Source: an uncultured Acidobacteriota bacterium (GTDB lineage Bacteria; Acidobacteriota; Vicinamibacteria; Marinacidobacterales; SMYC01). Taken from it: a stretch of DNA of 41,003 bases. This document shows positions 40,021 to 41,003 of the stretch, one piece after another. The stretch is taken from positions 1 through 41,003 of the forward strand of contig CAMYKY010000036.1 in the NCBI GenBank assembly GCA_947259165.1, in the 5' to 3' direction. Under the pieces are notes generated by a model. It made no database searches and was not told where the DNA came from. It saw only the letters and a list, made by a program, of their open reading frames with translations. The position numbers and the translations under genes are program-made. Every line of letters starts with the position of its first letter. Position 1 is the stretch's first letter.

Positions 40021-41003
40021 GTGCCGCGGACGATTTTTCATGTCGATATGGACGCGTTCTATACGTCCGTCGAGCAGCGGGACCATCCGGAGCATCAGGG
40101 TAAGCCCGTCATCGTAGGCGCTGACCCGCAGGGGGGACGTGGCCGGGGCGTTGTTGCCGCGGCGTCTTATGAGGCGCGTAGCTTCGGGGTGCACTCGGCG
40201 ATGCCCATTAGCCGTGCATACAGGTTGTGCCCGCAGGGAGTCTATCTTCGCGGCAACATGAAGAAGTATGCGGCGAGCTCGCGTCGCATCATGGACATCC
40301 TCGGAAGTTATACCGATCTCGTCGAGCCCATCTCGATCGACGAAGCATTCCTGGATATGAGCGTGATTTGCGTTCCCGAGAAAGGGCGAGCACTCGCGGA
40401 GGAAGTCAAGGCGAACATTTTTCGTCAGGAGCAGCTCAAGGCTTCCATTGGGGTGGCGCCCAACAAATTTCTCGCGAAGATTGCCTCGGACCTCGACAAA
40501 CCCGATGGACTCGTGGTCGTGAACGAGGGAGGCGAGCTCGACTTCCTCGAGCACCTTCCGGTCGAGCGACTCTGGGGCGTTGGGCCCAAAACCGCGGAGC
40601 GTCTGCACGAGCTGGGGTATCGCAAGATTCGAGATCTCTGGAGCGTTTCTCCGGGTGGGCTTCCCATGGGCAAGCACGGCGAGCATCTCTCGAAGCTGGC
40701 TCGCGGTATCGACTCGCGCGACGTCGTCCCGCACCATGAAGCCAAGTCGATCGGTCACGAGACCACGTTTCACGAAGACACCAACGATCCGGAAGTGGTT
40801 CGCAGCACTCTTTTGAAACTCGCCGAGGCTGTGGCGGTTCGGCTGCGAAAACATGGCGTGCGCGGTAAAACCGTCACGCTCAAGTTTCGAGACGCCGATT
40901 TCGTGACCGAGACGCGCGCCCGCACGCTGCGGGAGCCTACCGAAGATGCGAAGGAGATCTTCGATGTCGTGCTCGTTTTGATGGAGCGAGTTCGTGGCAG
41001 GGG
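40021..41003 (+). CDS. dinB: DNA polymerase IV (DinB), truncated by the window end
   Basis: Y-family translesion polymerase. It starts GTG 40021 with AGGA 6 nt upstream: FHVDMDAFYTSVEQRDHPEH (catalytic Asp, steric-gate region), AAASYEARSFGVHSAMPI, VEPISIDEAFLDMS (catalytic Asp-Glu) and ASIGVAPNKFLAKIASDLDK. Helix-hairpin-helix elements (VERLWGVGPKTAERL) and the little-finger start follow. The frame stays open for 327 codons to the window edge; the normal length is about 350-400 residues. Confidence 0.95.
   Translation, partial: MPRTIFHVDMDAFYTSVEQRDHPEHQGKPVIVGADPQGGRGRGVVAAASYEARSFGVHSAMPISRAYRLCPQGVYLRGNMKKYAASSRRIMDILGSYTDLVEPISIDEAFLDMSVICVPEKGRALAEEVKANIFRQEQLKASIGVAPNKFLAKIASDLDKPDGLVVVNEGGELDFLEHLPVERLWGVGPKTAERLHELGYRKIRDLWSVSPGGLPMGKHGEHLSKLARGIDSRDVVPHHEAKSIGHETTFHEDTNDPEVVRSTLLKLAEAVAVRLRKHGVRGKTVTLKFRDADFVTETRARTLREPTEDAKEIFDVVLVLMERVRGR

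Overview
The window looks like a chromosomal segment of a Gram-negative, GC-rich bacterium, most likely an Acidobacteriota or close relative. This is inferred from gene content and protein style; I could not run a marker phylogeny. The evidence is a MurE with the DNPR meso-diaminopimelate signature, a PASTA-bearing FtsI, a complete dcw order, a compact aldolase-type bacterial microcompartment (BMC) operon and secreted S8 and esterase-type hydrolases.

Layout. (1) Positions 1-17309 (+) are a division and cell wall (dcw) cluster: mraZ (5'-truncated by the window), rsmH, ftsL, ftsI, murE, murF, mraY, murD, ftsW, murG, murC, murB, ftsQ, ftsA, ftsZ. Most junctions overlap by 1-14 nt. There is no ddl between murB and ftsQ. 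Two dispersed repeats interrupt the cluster, before murE and before ftsW. murG carries an internal out-of-frame deletion as sequenced, ftsA appears to start at CTG or ATT, and the ftsI 3' end may be frameshifted. (2) Positions 17310-23400 are an accessory stretch: an exported HpcH/HpaI-type aldolase (-), an exported esterase-like alpha/beta hydrolase (+), an exported S8 protease with a WSDAFM tandem repeat tail (+), a decayed duplicate of the esterase 3' end, and a truncated nucleotidyltransferase with its small partner gene (-). (3) Positions 23414-26520 hold a radical SAM protein, a PgeF-like protein and, convergent to them, a coiled-coil zinc-ribbon protein. (4) Positions 26631-32662 (-) are mutS2-dnaG-rpoD-tRNA-Ile2(CAU), followed by a long RNA hairpin and an intrinsic terminator. 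(5) Positions 32927-36560 hold larB and a GT-C glycosyltransferase (-), divergent from a cellulose-synthase-like GT2 enzyme (+). (6) Positions 36711-39923 (+) hold a TPR anchor protein, a YHS-domain membrane protein, a class II aldolase, one hexameric (BMC-H) and three pentameric (BMC-P) shell proteins, and a 74-residue Cys-containing protein whose N-terminus resembles a BMC encapsulation peptide. (7) dinB (Pol IV) runs off the right end.

How the genes work together. The first block builds lipid II and assembles the divisome. The rpoD block couples DNA repair, priming and housekeeping transcription. The BMC operon probably encloses an aldolase reaction that releases a reactive aldehyde, as in the fucose/rhamnose compartments of Planctomycetes and Verrucomicrobia. 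No aldehyde dehydrogenase is present here, so the pathway must be completed elsewhere or differ. The least described item is the small Cys-containing protein at the end of the BMC operon. Several families of palindromic intergenic repeats are scattered through the window.
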